From Temperatibacter sp965603205 (GTDB taxonomy: Bacteria > Pseudomonadota > Alphaproteobacteria > Sphingomonadales > Kordiimonadaceae): 64,000 nucleotides of DNA. This document shows positions 54,463-63,204 of this stretch, in pieces. Location: the NCBI GenBank assembly GCA_965603205.1, contig CBFDCC010000001.1, positions 296,481 to 360,480 on the forward strand. The letters run 5' to 3'. The notes beneath the pieces are model-generated. The model had not been told where the DNA came from and did no database searches. It saw nothing but the letters and a program-made list of their open reading frames with translations. Made by a program: the position numbers and the translations under genes. The number at the start of each line of letters is the position of its first letter. Positions within the stretch are counted from its first letter, which is position 1.

Positions 54463-54496
54463 AAAAAAAAGGCCCTTCCCGATGGAAGAGCCTTTT
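54463..54496 (-). terminator. Terminator of the beta-oxidation operon
   Basis: On the minus strand AAAGGC-T-CTTCC pairs with GGAAG-G-GCCTTT, followed by eight T. Confidence 0.85.
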
Positions 54497-54517
54497 GCTT
54501 TTTGTGTTGGGTTTAAC

Positions 54518-56722
54518 CTAAGCGCTGCGGCCAGATGGGTCGCCTTTTGTGTAGAAGGTCTCGCCTTTGTCCGCCATATCACGCAACATTTGTGGTGGCG
54601 TAAAGCGAGGGCCATAAGCCTGCGCCAAACGATCAGCTTCAGCAACAAAGGCCTTAAGCCCCATCGTGTCGATAAAGCTGAAAGGACCACCAGTGTATGG
54701 AGGGAAACCAATGCCGAAGATCGCGCCAACGTCACCTGATGAGGCGTTGATCAGCACTTTTTCTTCAAAACATCTGGCTGCTTCCACAGCTTGGCGCACG
54801 ATCAGACGTGCCTTAACTTCTTCCACATCTGGTTGCGCGGCGGCTACGGGGAAATGATCGCCCAGCTCTGGCCACAAGTATTTCTTGCCGCCATCTTCTG
54901 GATAGACGTAAGCGCCTTTACCGTTTTTGCGGCCATAACGCTCTAGCTTCATCATTGTCTCAACAAAGCCGTCGGCTGGTGTTGGTACATATGCATCACC
55001 CAACGCGTCGCGTGTCGCCTTGCCAACTTTTGCCGATAGATCAATCGCCACTTCATCACCCACAGCCAGCGGCCCAACAGGCATACCAGCATGTTTGCCA
55101 GCATTATCAATAAGCGCTGGTTTGATGCCTTCTTGCACCATGCAGTAACCTTCTTGCACATAGGTACCAAAAGTACGGCTGGTAAAGAAACCACGGCTGT
55201 CATTAACCACCATCGGTGTCTTTTTAATCTGGCTAACGTAATCAAGTGCGAGTGCCAGTGTTGCGTCATCAGTTTTCGCGCCCATGATAATCTCAACCAA
55301 AGGCATTTTATCAACAGGAGAGAAGAAGTGAATACCGATAAACTGGTTAGGGCGGCTGAAGTTTTCAGCAAGACCAGAGATTGGCATTGTTGATGTGTTA
55401 GAGCCAAAGACGATATCCTTGCCAATAACCGCCTCAACCTTTTCGGTTACTTCTTTTTTAACCTTAGGGTCCTCAAAAACGGCCTCGATGATCAGGTCAC
55501 AGCCCGCAAGATCGCCATAGCTGTCGGTTGCGGTGATATTAGCCAATAGCGCGTCACCCTTTTCCTGTGATACTTTACCACGGCTCACGCCTTTTTTCAC
55601 AAGATTACGGCTATAGTCTTTGCCTTTTTCAGCGCTATCCTTTGAAATATCAAATAACACCACTTCCATGTGGGCCTTGGCTGAAACATAAGCAATACCT
55701 GCGCCCATAAGACCAGCACCGACCATACCAAGACGTTTTACTTTTTTGCGCTCAATGCCTTTGGGGCGTAGCGCGCCTTTTTCTACGGCTTGTTTATTGA
55801 TGAACAAGGTGCGGATCATATTTTGTGAAACAGGGCCCATTAACAGCTTCATGAAATATTTAGTCTCAATACGGATGGCCGTATCAAAATCAACGATACT
55901 GCCCTCGTAAACACACGATAATATAGACTCAACCGCAGGGTAATTGTGATTGGTTTGGGCTTGTGCCATGGCGTTACCGCCCATGAATACCTGCGCAGAG
56001 CGTGGGTCCATTGCCCCGCCGCCGCCTGGATATTTGAAACCCTTTTTATCCCAAGGCGCAAGAGCAGACGGCGTTTTAGCGACCCACTCTTTTGCCTTTG
56101 TCACCACGTCAGCAACGTCAACAACCTCGTTAACAATGCCAAAACCTTGTGCGGTCATTGGGTTAAAGTTTTTACCTGTCATTAGCGGTTGTGCCGCATT
56201 TTGAATGCCGATAATACGTGGCAGACGCTGTGTGCCACCAGCACCCGGTAGCAATCCAACTTGCACTTCTGGGAAGCCAAGAACCAGCTTTGGATCGTTG
56301 GCGCATACGCGGTAGTGCGTGCAAAGCGCTAGCTCAAATCCACCACCAAGGGCGAGGCCGTTAATGGCGCAAGCAAAAGGTTTCGTACCTTCTTTTGCAA
56401 GAACCTTAGGTGCCTTGCCGCCTGTTTCAACCTTACGCAGGATGCGGTTTAGATTAAAGGCCGTATCAAAAGCGCCTTTTGGATCAACATTTTTAAAATC
56501 AAAGTCGCCCATCATTGACAGATCAGCACCCGCTAGGAATGTTGGCTTGCCAGAGGTGATAACAGCACCCTTGATAGCGTCATCGCCTAGCACTTTATCA
56601 ATGCAAGTCTCAAGATCGGTGATCACTTGCTGGTTAAATACATTCATTGATGCATTTGGTAAATCGATAGTCAAAAGGGCAATGCCGTCGCTATCTACGT
56701 CAAATTTAATTGTATCAGTCAT
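54518..56722 (-). CDS. Multifunctional enoyl-CoA hydratase/3-hydroxyacyl-CoA dehydrogenase (FadJ/FadB type)
   Basis: 734 residues. The N-terminal crotonase domain has FLAGADLSMMG and GGGFELALCTHYR; from about residue 330 comes the NAD-binding dehydrogenase (GMVGAGLMGAGIAYV, SNTSTMPISGLA, GIHFFSPVDKMPLVE) and a C-terminal domain ending near PPYTGGPFSFIDTMG. It catalyses hydration and oxidation in fatty-acid beta-oxidation. Twelve bases after the thiolase gene; last gene of the operon. Confidence 0.95.
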   Translation of the reverse strand: MTDTIKFDVDSDGIALLTIDLPNASMNVFNQQVITDLETCIDKVLGDDAIKGAVITSGKPTFLAGADLSMMGDFDFKNVDPKGAFDTAFNLNRILRKVETGGKAPKVLAKEGTKPFACAINGLALGGGFELALCTHYRVCANDPKLVLGFPEVQVGLLPGAGGTQRLPRIIGIQNAAQPLMTGKNFNPMTAQGFGIVNEVVDVADVVTKAKEWVAKTPSALAPWDKKGFKYPGGGGAMDPRSAQVFMGGNAMAQAQTNHNYPAVESILSCVYEGSIVDFDTAIRIETKYFMKLLMGPVSQNMIRTLFINKQAVEKGALRPKGIERKKVKRLGMVGAGLMGAGIAYVSAKAHMEVVLFDISKDSAEKGKDYSRNLVKKGVSRGKVSQEKGDALLANITATDSYGDLAGCDLIIEAVFEDPKVKKEVTEKVEAVIGKDIVFGSNTSTMPISGLAENFSRPNQFIGIHFFSPVDKMPLVEIIMGAKTDDATLALALDYVSQIKKTPMVVNDSRGFFTSRTFGTYVQEGYCMVQEGIKPALIDNAGKHAGMPVGPLAVGDEVAIDLSAKVGKATRDALGDAYVPTPADGFVETMMKLERYGRKNGKGAYVYPEDGGKKYLWPELGDHFPVAAAQPDVEEVKARLIVRQAVEAARCFEEKVLINASSGDVGAIFGIGFPPYTGGPFSFIDTMGLKAFVAEADRLAQAYGPRFTPPQMLRDMADKGETFYTKGDPSGRSA

Positions 56723-56734
56723 AATGTTAATCCC

Positions 56735-57940
56735 TTAAACGCGCTCAATGATTGTTGCAGTACCCATACCGGCACCGATACAAAGTGTGGCAAGCGCTGT
56801 TTCTTTTCCTGTGCGCTCTAACTCGTCTAGAACAGTGCCTAGAATCATTGCGCCAGTGGCACCCAGTGGGTGACCCATGGCAATGGCACCACCACAAGGG
56901 TTGATGTTAGCGTGATCAATGTCTAATGCCTGCATGAAACGCAACACAACCGCTGCGAATGCTTCATTTAATTCCCAGATATCAATGTCTGATTTGGACA
57001 TGCCAGCCCGTTTGAGTACTTTTTCAGCGGCAAATTCTGGTCCTGTCAGCATGATGGTTGGCTCACTGCCTATCGAACCCATAGCGCGGATGCGGGCGCG
57101 GGGTTTTAGGCCCAGCTTTTTACCAATAGCCTTGTTACCGATTAATACGCCAGCTGCTCCATCAACGATACCAGAGCTGTTACCAGCATGGTGAACGTGG
57201 TTGATTGTCTCAAGCTCGGGGTATTTCTGCAAGCCAACAGCATCAAAACCAAAGGCACCCATATCAACGAAGGCAGGCTTTAGTGCGCCTAGGCTTTGCA
57301 TGGTTGTCTCTGGGCGCATGAACTCGTCATGGTCAAGAACAGGAAAGCCAACAACGTCTTTAACGGCCACAATAGAACCATTAAAACGTTTCTCCGCCCA
57401 AGACTGAGAGGCGCGACGTTGGCTTTCAACCGAATAGGCGTCAACATCATCACGGCTAAAACCGTATTTCGTGGCGATAATATCAGCAGATATACCTTGT
57501 GGTACAAAATATGATTTATGCGCGACAGCTGGGTCAGTGGCCCAAGCAGCACCGTCAGCGCCCATTGGTACGCGGCTCATGCCCTCAACGCCGCCGCCGA
57601 TGGCCATATCACATTCGCCCGCCATAACCTTGGCAGCTGCGATATTGCTAGCCTCTAGCCCGCTGGCACAAAAACGGTTGATCTGAAAACCTGCGGTGGT
57701 CTCAGCGTAACCCGCATTAATGGCTGCAACGCGGGCGATGTCGCCGCCTTGCTCGCCCACGGGGGTTACACAACCCAAGATCACATCTTCAACAAGAGAG
57801 GTATCAAGGTTGTTGCGATCACGCAGGGATTCTAGAACCTGTGTTGCCAGTTGGATCGGCGTGATTTCGTTTAAAGAGCCACCACTGCGACCCCTGCCAC
57901 GCGGTGTGCGTACTGTGTCGTATATATATGCATCAGTCAT
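56735..57940 (-). CDS. Acetyl-CoA C-acyltransferase (thiolase)
   Basis: 401 residues. Nucleophile C91 (INRFCASGLEAS), GGAIAMGHPLGATGA with the catalytic His, and C-terminal LCIGAGMGTA with the second Cys. It cleaves 3-ketoacyl-CoA in the last beta-oxidation step. It sits in the operon between the dehydrogenase and multifunctional enzyme genes. Confidence 0.96.
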   Translation of the reverse strand: MTDAYIYDTVRTPRGRGRSGGSLNEITPIQLATQVLESLRDRNNLDTSLVEDVILGCVTPVGEQGGDIARVAAINAGYAETTAGFQINRFCASGLEASNIAAAKVMAGECDMAIGGGVEGMSRVPMGADGAAWATDPAVAHKSYFVPQGISADIIATKYGFSRDDVDAYSVESQRRASQSWAEKRFNGSIVAVKDVVGFPVLDHDEFMRPETTMQSLGALKPAFVDMGAFGFDAVGLQKYPELETINHVHHAGNSSGIVDGAAGVLIGNKAIGKKLGLKPRARIRAMGSIGSEPTIMLTGPEFAAEKVLKRAGMSKSDIDIWELNEAFAAVVLRFMQALDIDHANINPCGGAIAMGHPLGATGAMILGTVLDELERTGKETALATLCIGAGMGTATIIERV

Positions 57941-57969
57941 TGTTTAATCCTTTTTGTATATAGAATGGC

Positions 57970-59763
57970 TTAAAATAGTGCGGCGTCTAGTGCCATTACA
58001 TCTTCACAGCCCGCTTCAATTTCAGCTAGCAGTCCTTTTGTCTCGATGATGCGGCGGTTCATATAGTAACGTCCCGCAATGAGTTTTGCCTTATAGTAAT
58101 CTTGGTCTGTTGTGCCTTCGGCTAGTTTCTTCTCGCAAGTATCTGCGATCCAAACCCACATATGGCCTAGCGCCACATGACCAACAAGATGCATAAAGGC
58201 AACAGAGCCAGCACCCGCATTATCAGGGTTTTTCATACCGTTTTGCATGAACCACATCACAGCAGTTTGCATGTCTTTAACCGCAGCACCTAACGGCCCA
58301 GTGAAATCATTTAGTTTCTCATCAGTGCCATATTTAGCAAGTTCTTCGCCAAGATATGTAAAGTAGGTCTGTGTGGCGCGACCGCCATTTGCGCCTAGCT
58401 TACGTCCAACAAGGTCAAGGGCTTGAATGCCGTTTGTGCCTTCATAGATTTGAGCGATACGTGCATCTCGAACAAATTGTTCCATGCCCCACTCACTGAT
58501 ATAGCCATGGCCACCAAATACTTGCTGACACGCCACGGCATTTTCAAAGCCACGGTCAGTAAAGACACCCTTCATCACAGGCGTCATTAGGCCAACAATA
58601 TCATCAGCCCACTGTTTTTCTTGCGTCGTTTTACCAAAATGAGAGCGGTCAATCATGTTAGCACACCACAGCGCCATCACACGGGCAGGCTCGTTGAATG
58701 AACGCGCATTCATTAGATTGCGACGTACATCTGGGTGAACGATGATAGGATCAGCTGCCGCGTCTGGGTTTTTAGGGCCAGTGAGCGAGCGTCCTTGGAT
58801 ACGATCATTGGCATAAATAACAGCATTTTGATAGGCGATCTCAGAGGCTGATAGACCTTCAAGTCCAACACCAACACGCGCGTGGTTCATCATGATGAAC
58901 ATGGCGGCTAGGCCTTTAAACTCATCACCAAGCATAAAGCCTTTGGCATTATCGTAATTCATCACACAGGTTGAGTTGCCGTGGATACCCATTTTTTCTT
59001 CTAAGGAGCCACAGACAACGCCGTTGCGGTCGCCAAGACTGCCATCATCATTGATGTTAATCTTTGGCACAACAAACAGGCTGATACCTTTTGATGTATT
59101 AGGCGCACCTGGTGTTTTAGCCAGCACAAGATGAATGATATTTTCAGACATGTTATGGTCGCCAGCTGAGATGAAAATCTTTGATCCTGTGATGCTGTAT
59201 GAACCGTCGGTCTGTGGCTCAGCTTTGGTGCGGATCATGCCTAGATCAGTACCGCAATGGGCCTCGGTTAGGTTCATGGTGCCTGTCCATTTACCTAAAA
59301 CCATATTTGGAATATATTTTTGTTTTTGCTCATCCGTACCGACCTGATGGATAGCGGCCATCGCACCCTGTGATAGGCCGTCATACATTGTAAAAGCTTT
59401 ATTAGCCGCCGACATCTGCTCTGCCTTGGCCATGCCTAGGATATTTGGCATGCCTTGGCCGCCATATTCCTCGCCCCATGTTAGACCTGCCCAGCCGCCT
59501 TGGCTGTGAAGATCAAAGGCTTCTTTAAATCCTTTAGGTACAGTTACGTTACCATCACTATCGCGCGAGCAACCTTCTTGATCACCACTAAGGTTAAGAG
59601 GGCTTGTTTCATTTTCAACAAACTTAGCTGACTCTTCTAAAATCGCAGAGCCGAGGTCCCTCGTGGCCTCGCTATAACCAGGTAGATAGTCATATTGCTC
59701 AATATTTAAGACATCATATAGTGTGAATAATTGATCTTTAACGGGGGCTTTGTAACTAGGCAT
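57970..59763 (-). CDS. Acyl-CoA dehydrogenase (long form)
   Basis: 597 residues, the extended group with a C-terminal helical addition. FAD and substrate motifs: MNLTEAHCGTDLGMIRTKA, KIFISAGDHNMSENI, ARVGVGLEGLSASEIAYQ, QVFGGHGYISEWGMEQFVRD and IYEGTNGIQALDLVGRK. First oxidation of beta-oxidation; electrons go to an electron-transfer flavoprotein. Lies 25 bases after the MerR gene. Confidence 0.95.
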   Translation of the reverse strand: MPSYKAPVKDQLFTLYDVLNIEQYDYLPGYSEATRDLGSAILEESAKFVENETSPLNLSGDQEGCSRDSDGNVTVPKGFKEAFDLHSQGGWAGLTWGEEYGGQGMPNILGMAKAEQMSAANKAFTMYDGLSQGAMAAIHQVGTDEQKQKYIPNMVLGKWTGTMNLTEAHCGTDLGMIRTKAEPQTDGSYSITGSKIFISAGDHNMSENIIHLVLAKTPGAPNTSKGISLFVVPKININDDGSLGDRNGVVCGSLEEKMGIHGNSTCVMNYDNAKGFMLGDEFKGLAAMFIMMNHARVGVGLEGLSASEIAYQNAVIYANDRIQGRSLTGPKNPDAAADPIIVHPDVRRNLMNARSFNEPARVMALWCANMIDRSHFGKTTQEKQWADDIVGLMTPVMKGVFTDRGFENAVACQQVFGGHGYISEWGMEQFVRDARIAQIYEGTNGIQALDLVGRKLGANGGRATQTYFTYLGEELAKYGTDEKLNDFTGPLGAAVKDMQTAVMWFMQNGMKNPDNAGAGSVAFMHLVGHVALGHMWVWIADTCEKKLAEGTTDQDYYKAKLIAGRYYMNRRIIETKGLLAEIEAGCEDVMALDAALF

Positions 59764-59788
59764 AATAAATCCTTATATCGCTATTATA

Positions 59789-60238
59789 TTATTGAGATAC
59801 AGCGGCCGATTGAGCGGCCTTTTTATTTGTGGGGGTGAGCTTTCCAGTGCTTGGATCGTGTATCAAAGTAGAAATTTCATCAATGAAACCAGATAGCTCA
59901 GTAATGGTTGCGTCGATATCATCGCGCTGTGTCTTTAATGACTTGATCTGCTCTTTGCATTTTTCAAGCGTAACCTCGCGCTGCTTTTCGCGGCCGTCGC
60001 TTAGGTCATATAGGTCAAGCATTTCGGTAATGTCATTCAGAGAAAAACCAACACGTTTACCGCGCAACACCCAAGCAAGACGCGCTTTGTCAGTATTATT
60101 ATAGATACGGGTTTGGCCTTCGCGTTTAGGGGAAAGTAGGCCTTGATCTTCATAATATCTAAGCGTGCGTGCCGTGATGTCAAATTCACGGGCGAGGTAT
60201 TTGATTGTGTAGGTCTGATTCTCTTTGCTTGTAGGCAT
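59789..60238 (-). CDS. MerR-family regulator of the beta-oxidation operon
   Basis: 149 residues. An N-terminal winged helix (YTIKYLAREFDITARTLRYY) with EDQGLLSPKREGQTRIY, then a long dimerisation coiled coil (LEKCKEQIKSLKTQRDD). It is similar in layout to LiuR-type regulators of acyl-CoA catabolism; the effector is probably an acyl-CoA, an inference. Start at ATG 60238, with AGGAG seven bases upstream; ATG 60256 is the longer alternative. First gene of the operon and probably autoregulated. Confidence 0.88.
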   Translation of the reverse strand: MPTSKENQTYTIKYLAREFDITARTLRYYEDQGLLSPKREGQTRIYNNTDKARLAWVLRGKRVGFSLNDITEMLDLYDLSDGREKQREVTLEKCKEQIKSLKTQRDDIDATITELSGFIDEISTLIHDPSTGKLTPTNKKAAQSAAVSQ

Positions 60239-60262
60239 TCCTATACTCCTATCCATACCATA

Positions 60263-60308
60263 ACCGATTTAGCTAAATTGGTATAGTTTACGTTAACGTA
60301 AACGTCAA
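60263..60308 (-). promoter_or_regulatory. Promoter and operator of the MerR/beta-oxidation operon
   Basis: On the minus strand: -35 TTGACG (60308-60303), a 17-base spacer, -10 TATACC (60285-60280). The spacer plus one base is an 18-bp perfect palindrome GTTTACGTTAACGTAAAC (60286-60303). A second near-perfect 20-bp palindrome (60263-60282, centre ATTTAGCTAAAT) covers the start-site region. MerR regulators bind spacers in this way. Confidence 0.85.
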
Positions 60309-60444
60309 TGTAAATTTTTAAAAGGCATAAGCATCTGAAATTATTATATTTAATACTGAACCTTGATTAGCATTTTGATGAAACATAGTTGAATTTTCCA
60401 GTAGGACGAGCGACTCAGTCGCATTTTTGTCTATATTGCTAAGG

Positions 60445-60546
60445 TTTCTTGATAGTAAATCGTCGAGATTGCTTTTTACCCTAGGATAGGTTACGGATTA
60501 TCATACTCTTTACACCTAATAGTGTTCATGAAAGTCTATCAAGAAA
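60445..60546 (+). promoter_or_regulatory. Inverted-repeat-bounded leader of the TSUP gene
   Basis: TTTCTTGATAG (60445-60455) and CTATCAAGAAA (60536-60546) are perfect 11-bp complements enclosing 80 bases, which contain short hairpins (AATC/GATT, ACAC/GTGT). It ends 13 bases before the start codon. It could be a structured RNA leader, but a chance repeat cannot be excluded. Confidence 0.4.
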
Positions 60547-60559
60547 AGCTGTTTAACTT

Positions 60560-61483
60560 ATGCCTATTTACCTACCCATTGCTGAATTATCGATGAACGC
60601 ATTCCTCGTCATTGGCATGGGCGGTATTGTTGGGTTTTTGTCAGGTATGTTTGGTGTTGGCGGTGGTTTTTTGATGACACCTCTTTTGATATTTGCTGGT
60701 GTGCCGCCAGCGGTTGCTGTGGCGACAGAGGCAAATCAAATTACAGCAGCGTCCGTATCGGGTGCGCTGGCACATTGGCGCCGTGCTGGCGTTGATTTTA
60801 AGATGGGCGGCATGCTGATTATTGGTGGTGCCATTGGCTCTTATTTTGGCGCTCAAGTTTTTGCCTGGTTGCGCTTGTTGGGTCAAGTAGATTTGATGAT
60901 CTCGCTTGCTTATGTTCTGTTTTTAGGGTCCGTTGGTGGTTTGATGTTTTGGGAAAGTGTGCGGGCGATAATCCGCGCCAAAAAGGGCTATAAAGTACCC
61001 TACAACCGTGATGAGCGCCACGCAGGTTGGATCTATAAACTTCCCTTTAAAATGCGGTTCCGTAAAAGCCGTTTATATATCTCTGCGATACTGCCTATCG
61101 CCATTGGCGTGCTTGTGGGTATTCTGGCCGCCATTATGGGGGTCGGGGGTGGATTCATTATGGTACCCGCGATGATTTATATACTGGGTATGCCGACCAA
61201 CGTGGTGATTGGCACATCGCTGTTTCAGATTATTTTTGTGACGGCTTTGACCACTGTGTTTCATTCAGTTAATACGCAAACCGTTGACATTGTTCTGGCA
61301 TTGCTGCTGCTACTGGGTGCTGTTGTTGGTGCACAAATAGGTGTGCGTGTTGGGGTCAAGCTTAAGGGTGAGCAACTGCGGGCTTTGCTCGCCTTAATGG
61401 TGCTAGGTGTATGCGTAAAAATGGCCTTTGGTTTGGTGTTAGAACCTGATGATTTATTCACTATTCAGGAGGTGGCGCATTAA
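60560..61483 (+). CDS. TauE/SafE (TSUP) family membrane transporter
   Basis: 307 residues, eight or nine transmembrane helices. Duplicate signature motifs: GIVGFLSGMFGVGGGFLMTP and GILAAIMGVGGGFIMVPAM. Members move sulfite, sulfonates or other sulfur/organic anions. The ATG at 60560 lacks a good ribosome site; ATG 60593 is an alternative. The TIGR02186-like gene begins at the very next base after the stop. Confidence 0.92.
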   Translation: MPIYLPIAELSMNAFLVIGMGGIVGFLSGMFGVGGGFLMTPLLIFAGVPPAVAVATEANQITAASVSGALAHWRRAGVDFKMGGMLIIGGAIGSYFGAQVFAWLRLLGQVDLMISLAYVLFLGSVGGLMFWESVRAIIRAKKGYKVPYNRDERHAGWIYKLPFKMRFRKSRLYISAILPIAIGVLVGILAAIMGVGGGFIMVPAMIYILGMPTNVVIGTSLFQIIFVTALTTVFHSVNTQTVDIVLALLLLLGAVVGAQIGVRVGVKLKGEQLRALLALMVLGVCVKMAFGLVLEPDDLFTIQEVAH

Positions 61484-62233
61484 ATGAAACGCTTCCTCAT
61501 CCTATGTTTAATGCTCATCGGGTCATCGCTGAATATAGCGCAGGCACTGGTGACAGATTTGTCAGATAAAAAGATTGAAATTCGCTACAGTTTTGAAGGC
61601 GCGGATTTGATTTTATTTGGCGCGATAGGTCATGACCTATTTCACGATGATTTTGATGTGGTGATCATGGTCAAGGGACCAAAAAATGCCGCTAAAGTTA
61701 GGCGCAAAGAAAAGGTTCTTGGGATTTGGATGAACACAGATGCGGTTACATTTCCGACTGCCCCTGGGTATTACGCTGTCGCCTCTACTAGGCCACTGGC
61801 TGCAATAGCAGCGGAAAGTGTTTTTGGTCATTATGGTGTTGGCTTTGAGAATATAAACCTTAAAGCAGAGAGCGGGGATGTATCTGGTGATGTCATGATG
61901 TCTTTCAAGCAGGCGTTGTTCAGTGGCAAGGTAGGTAATGGTCTATACCGACAAGGTATTGACGAGGTAACCATTGTCGGCGAAGGGCTATTTCGCACGG
62001 ATATTCATTTGCCAGCTAATGTGCCTGTAGGGGCCTTTGCTGTGGAGGCCTTTATCATTCAAAAAGGCGTGCTTAAAGCCCATAATAAAATCGCCATGAG
62101 CGTGGGTAAGGAAGGCTTCGAGCGCGCTGTATATGGTTTTGCCAACGAGCGACCTTTTTGGTATGGCATCGTTGCAGTATTCATTGCCCTCGCCGCTGGT
62201 TGGGTTGCGGGCATGGTAGGCGTTAAGAAATAA
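61484..62233 (+). CDS. TIGR02186-family membrane protein
   Basis: 249 residues. Signal peptide (MKRFLILCLMLIGSSLNIAQ), an extracytoplasmic domain (KKIEIRYSFEGADLILFGAI), and one C-terminal transmembrane helix (WYGIVAVFIALAAGWVAGMVG). The family is regularly paired with a TSUP transporter in alphaproteobacteria; its job is not known, but a periplasmic accessory subunit is plausible. Zero spacing to the transporter gene implies coupling. Confidence 0.85.
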   Translation: MKRFLILCLMLIGSSLNIAQALVTDLSDKKIEIRYSFEGADLILFGAIGHDLFHDDFDVVIMVKGPKNAAKVRRKEKVLGIWMNTDAVTFPTAPGYYAVASTRPLAAIAAESVFGHYGVGFENINLKAESGDVSGDVMMSFKQALFSGKVGNGLYRQGIDEVTIVGEGLFRTDIHLPANVPVGAFAVEAFIIQKGVLKAHNKIAMSVGKEGFERAVYGFANERPFWYGIVAVFIALAAGWVAGMVGVKK

Positions 62234-62235
62234 CG

Positions 62236-62472
62236 CTACTTTTTAATAATTTCATACAGAAGATAATCGCTGCATCTCTCACGGCGCACTAAGCTGTGAC
62301 CTGTGGACGCGCAAAAGGCAGCCATGTCATTCCACGAGGCCTTGTCTGTGGCATGAACGATTAGATGATCACCAATAGGTATTTCATCCAGCTTGCGCCG
62401 TGTGCGCAGCACAGGCATCGGACAGCGCAGTCCTGTGGCATCTAATGTATGTATATGATTGTTCTTGCTCAT
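62236..62472 (-). CDS. tusA: TusA/SirA-family sulfurtransferase
   Basis: 78 residues. The CPxP motif with C17 (GLRCPMPVLRTRRKL) carries persulfide. TusA delivers sulfur to tRNA thiolation, molybdopterin or other pathways. It is convergent with the TIGR02186 gene (two-base gap); sulfur-linked genes therefore cluster here. Confidence 0.92.
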   Translation of the reverse strand: MSKNNHIHTLDATGLRCPMPVLRTRRKLDEIPIGDHLIVHATDKASWNDMAAFCASTGHSLVRRERCSDYLLYEIIKK

Positions 62473-62552
62473 GGTGCCAATATGCCGATTACTTGATCGT
62501 TACACAAGGGGGATTGGCACGGTATTTATACTTAAGGCCTAAAAACCTATTA

Positions 62553-62661
62553 GGCCCGCCTGATGGGTGTCAGGCGGGCCTTGGGTTCCGGAATGGGTAA
62601 TTCCGGATAAATCGAACAGGAAAATGGCTGGGTGGCCGGGTGCTGAGAGTTCCTGCTCGAT
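62553..62661. ncRNA. Candidate structured RNA: three consecutive hairpins
   Basis: Hairpin 1: GGCCCGCCTGA (62553-62563)/TCAGGCGGGCC (62570-62580), loop TGGGTG. Hairpin 2: TCCGGAAT (62587-62594)/ATTCCGGA (62600-62607), loop GGGTA. Hairpin 3: ATCGA-CAGGAA (62611-62622)/TTCCTG-TCGAT (62650-62661), with inner GGC-TGGGTG-GCC. Loops share GGGTG or GGGTA; on the minus strand they read CACCC or TACCC. Strand and family unknown. On the minus strand it would be the 3' UTR of the small gene at 62687. Confidence 0.55.
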
Positions 62662-62686
62662 AACTGTGAATTCTTTAATGTTCCTA

Positions 62687-62920
62687 TTAGTGAATGGTGA
62701 CGCTCTCTTCATAGAATGAAAGATCAGCTTTCATTGTTAGGTGGCGGTGGATACCAAGCCACATATCAAAGCCTTCGTCATCGTCCAGCAGCTTCATTTT
62801 CTTGAGAGCCTCATCGGCGTAATACAGCGCGCGCTCACCAAGATTTTTAAGAAGATTATCTGCCACAACACCGAAATAAATATTTGGGTCGAAATCAAGT
62901 GCTTCTGTTTGCATGGTCAT
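62687..62920 (-). CDS. Small conserved-looking protein, unknown function
   Basis: 77 residues, acidic and mostly helical (VADNLLKNLGERALYYADEAL, LLDDDEGFDMWLGIHRHL). The pattern A-D-x-L-x-K-x-x-G-x-x-A...D-D-E-G resembles small uncharacterised alphaproteobacterial proteins; no family can be named. GGAGCC precedes the ATG. It lies upstream of the three-hairpin region and TusA on the same strand. Confidence 0.65.
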   Translation of the reverse strand: MTMQTEALDFDPNIYFGVVADNLLKNLGERALYYADEALKKMKLLDDDEGFDMWLGIHRHLTMKADLSFYEESVTIH

Positions 62921-63204
62921 GGCTCCTAAAAATTAAATGTTACTGTTGCCTACTTACTAGCAACGGTCATGCCAACTTGATGGGCTATTACAGACAAAGT
63001 TTAGCAGCCTATATTTTTCAATATGTTGCGGAGATATATAAAAATCAAAAGGTGAACTATGAGGAATTTACCGCGAAAATTACCACAGGCAGATATAACC
63101 CATTAGGCAATTATGACCGACAAATTTGCCTAGTGAAGTTACCTGTAATTTTATTATAGAAATTACACAGGGAATGATCATGACCCGCCTCATATGAGGC
63201 GAAG
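62921..63204. other. Gap between the small gene and the IS element
   Basis: Contains small hairpins (GTTGC/GCAAC near 62945-62962; CCTGTAATTT 63142-63151 with a near-complement ending 63171) and a 16-bp perfect palindrome CGCCTCATATGAGGCG (63186-63201) three bases from the IS end. A plus-strand open frame (62884-63159) has no convincing start. Confidence 0.4.

Noticed and set aside
54110..54739. Two plus-strand open frames (54110-54367 and 54392-54739) with the same N-terminal 20 residues
   Set aside because: They are not paralogous proteins. The shared start comes from the direct repeats at 54076 and 54356, and the second frame runs antisense into the fadJ-like gene.
59800..59830. Hairpin plus T-run near the MerR gene end
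   Set aside because: The GGCCG/CGGCC stem with T-run faces the plus strand inside the minus-strand coding tail and reflects Ala/Lys codons; it does not terminate a known transcript.
62640..62690. TPP riboswitch (GGGTGCTGAGAG string)
   Set aside because: Only the first short motif is present; the second conserved half of the thiamine riboswitch is missing and no thiamine gene follows.
62884..63159. Plus-strand open frame of 91 codons between the small gene and the IS
   Set aside because: No ribosome site at its start and overlap with the start of the minus-strand gene. A shorter version from 62980 looks more protein-like but is still unsupported.
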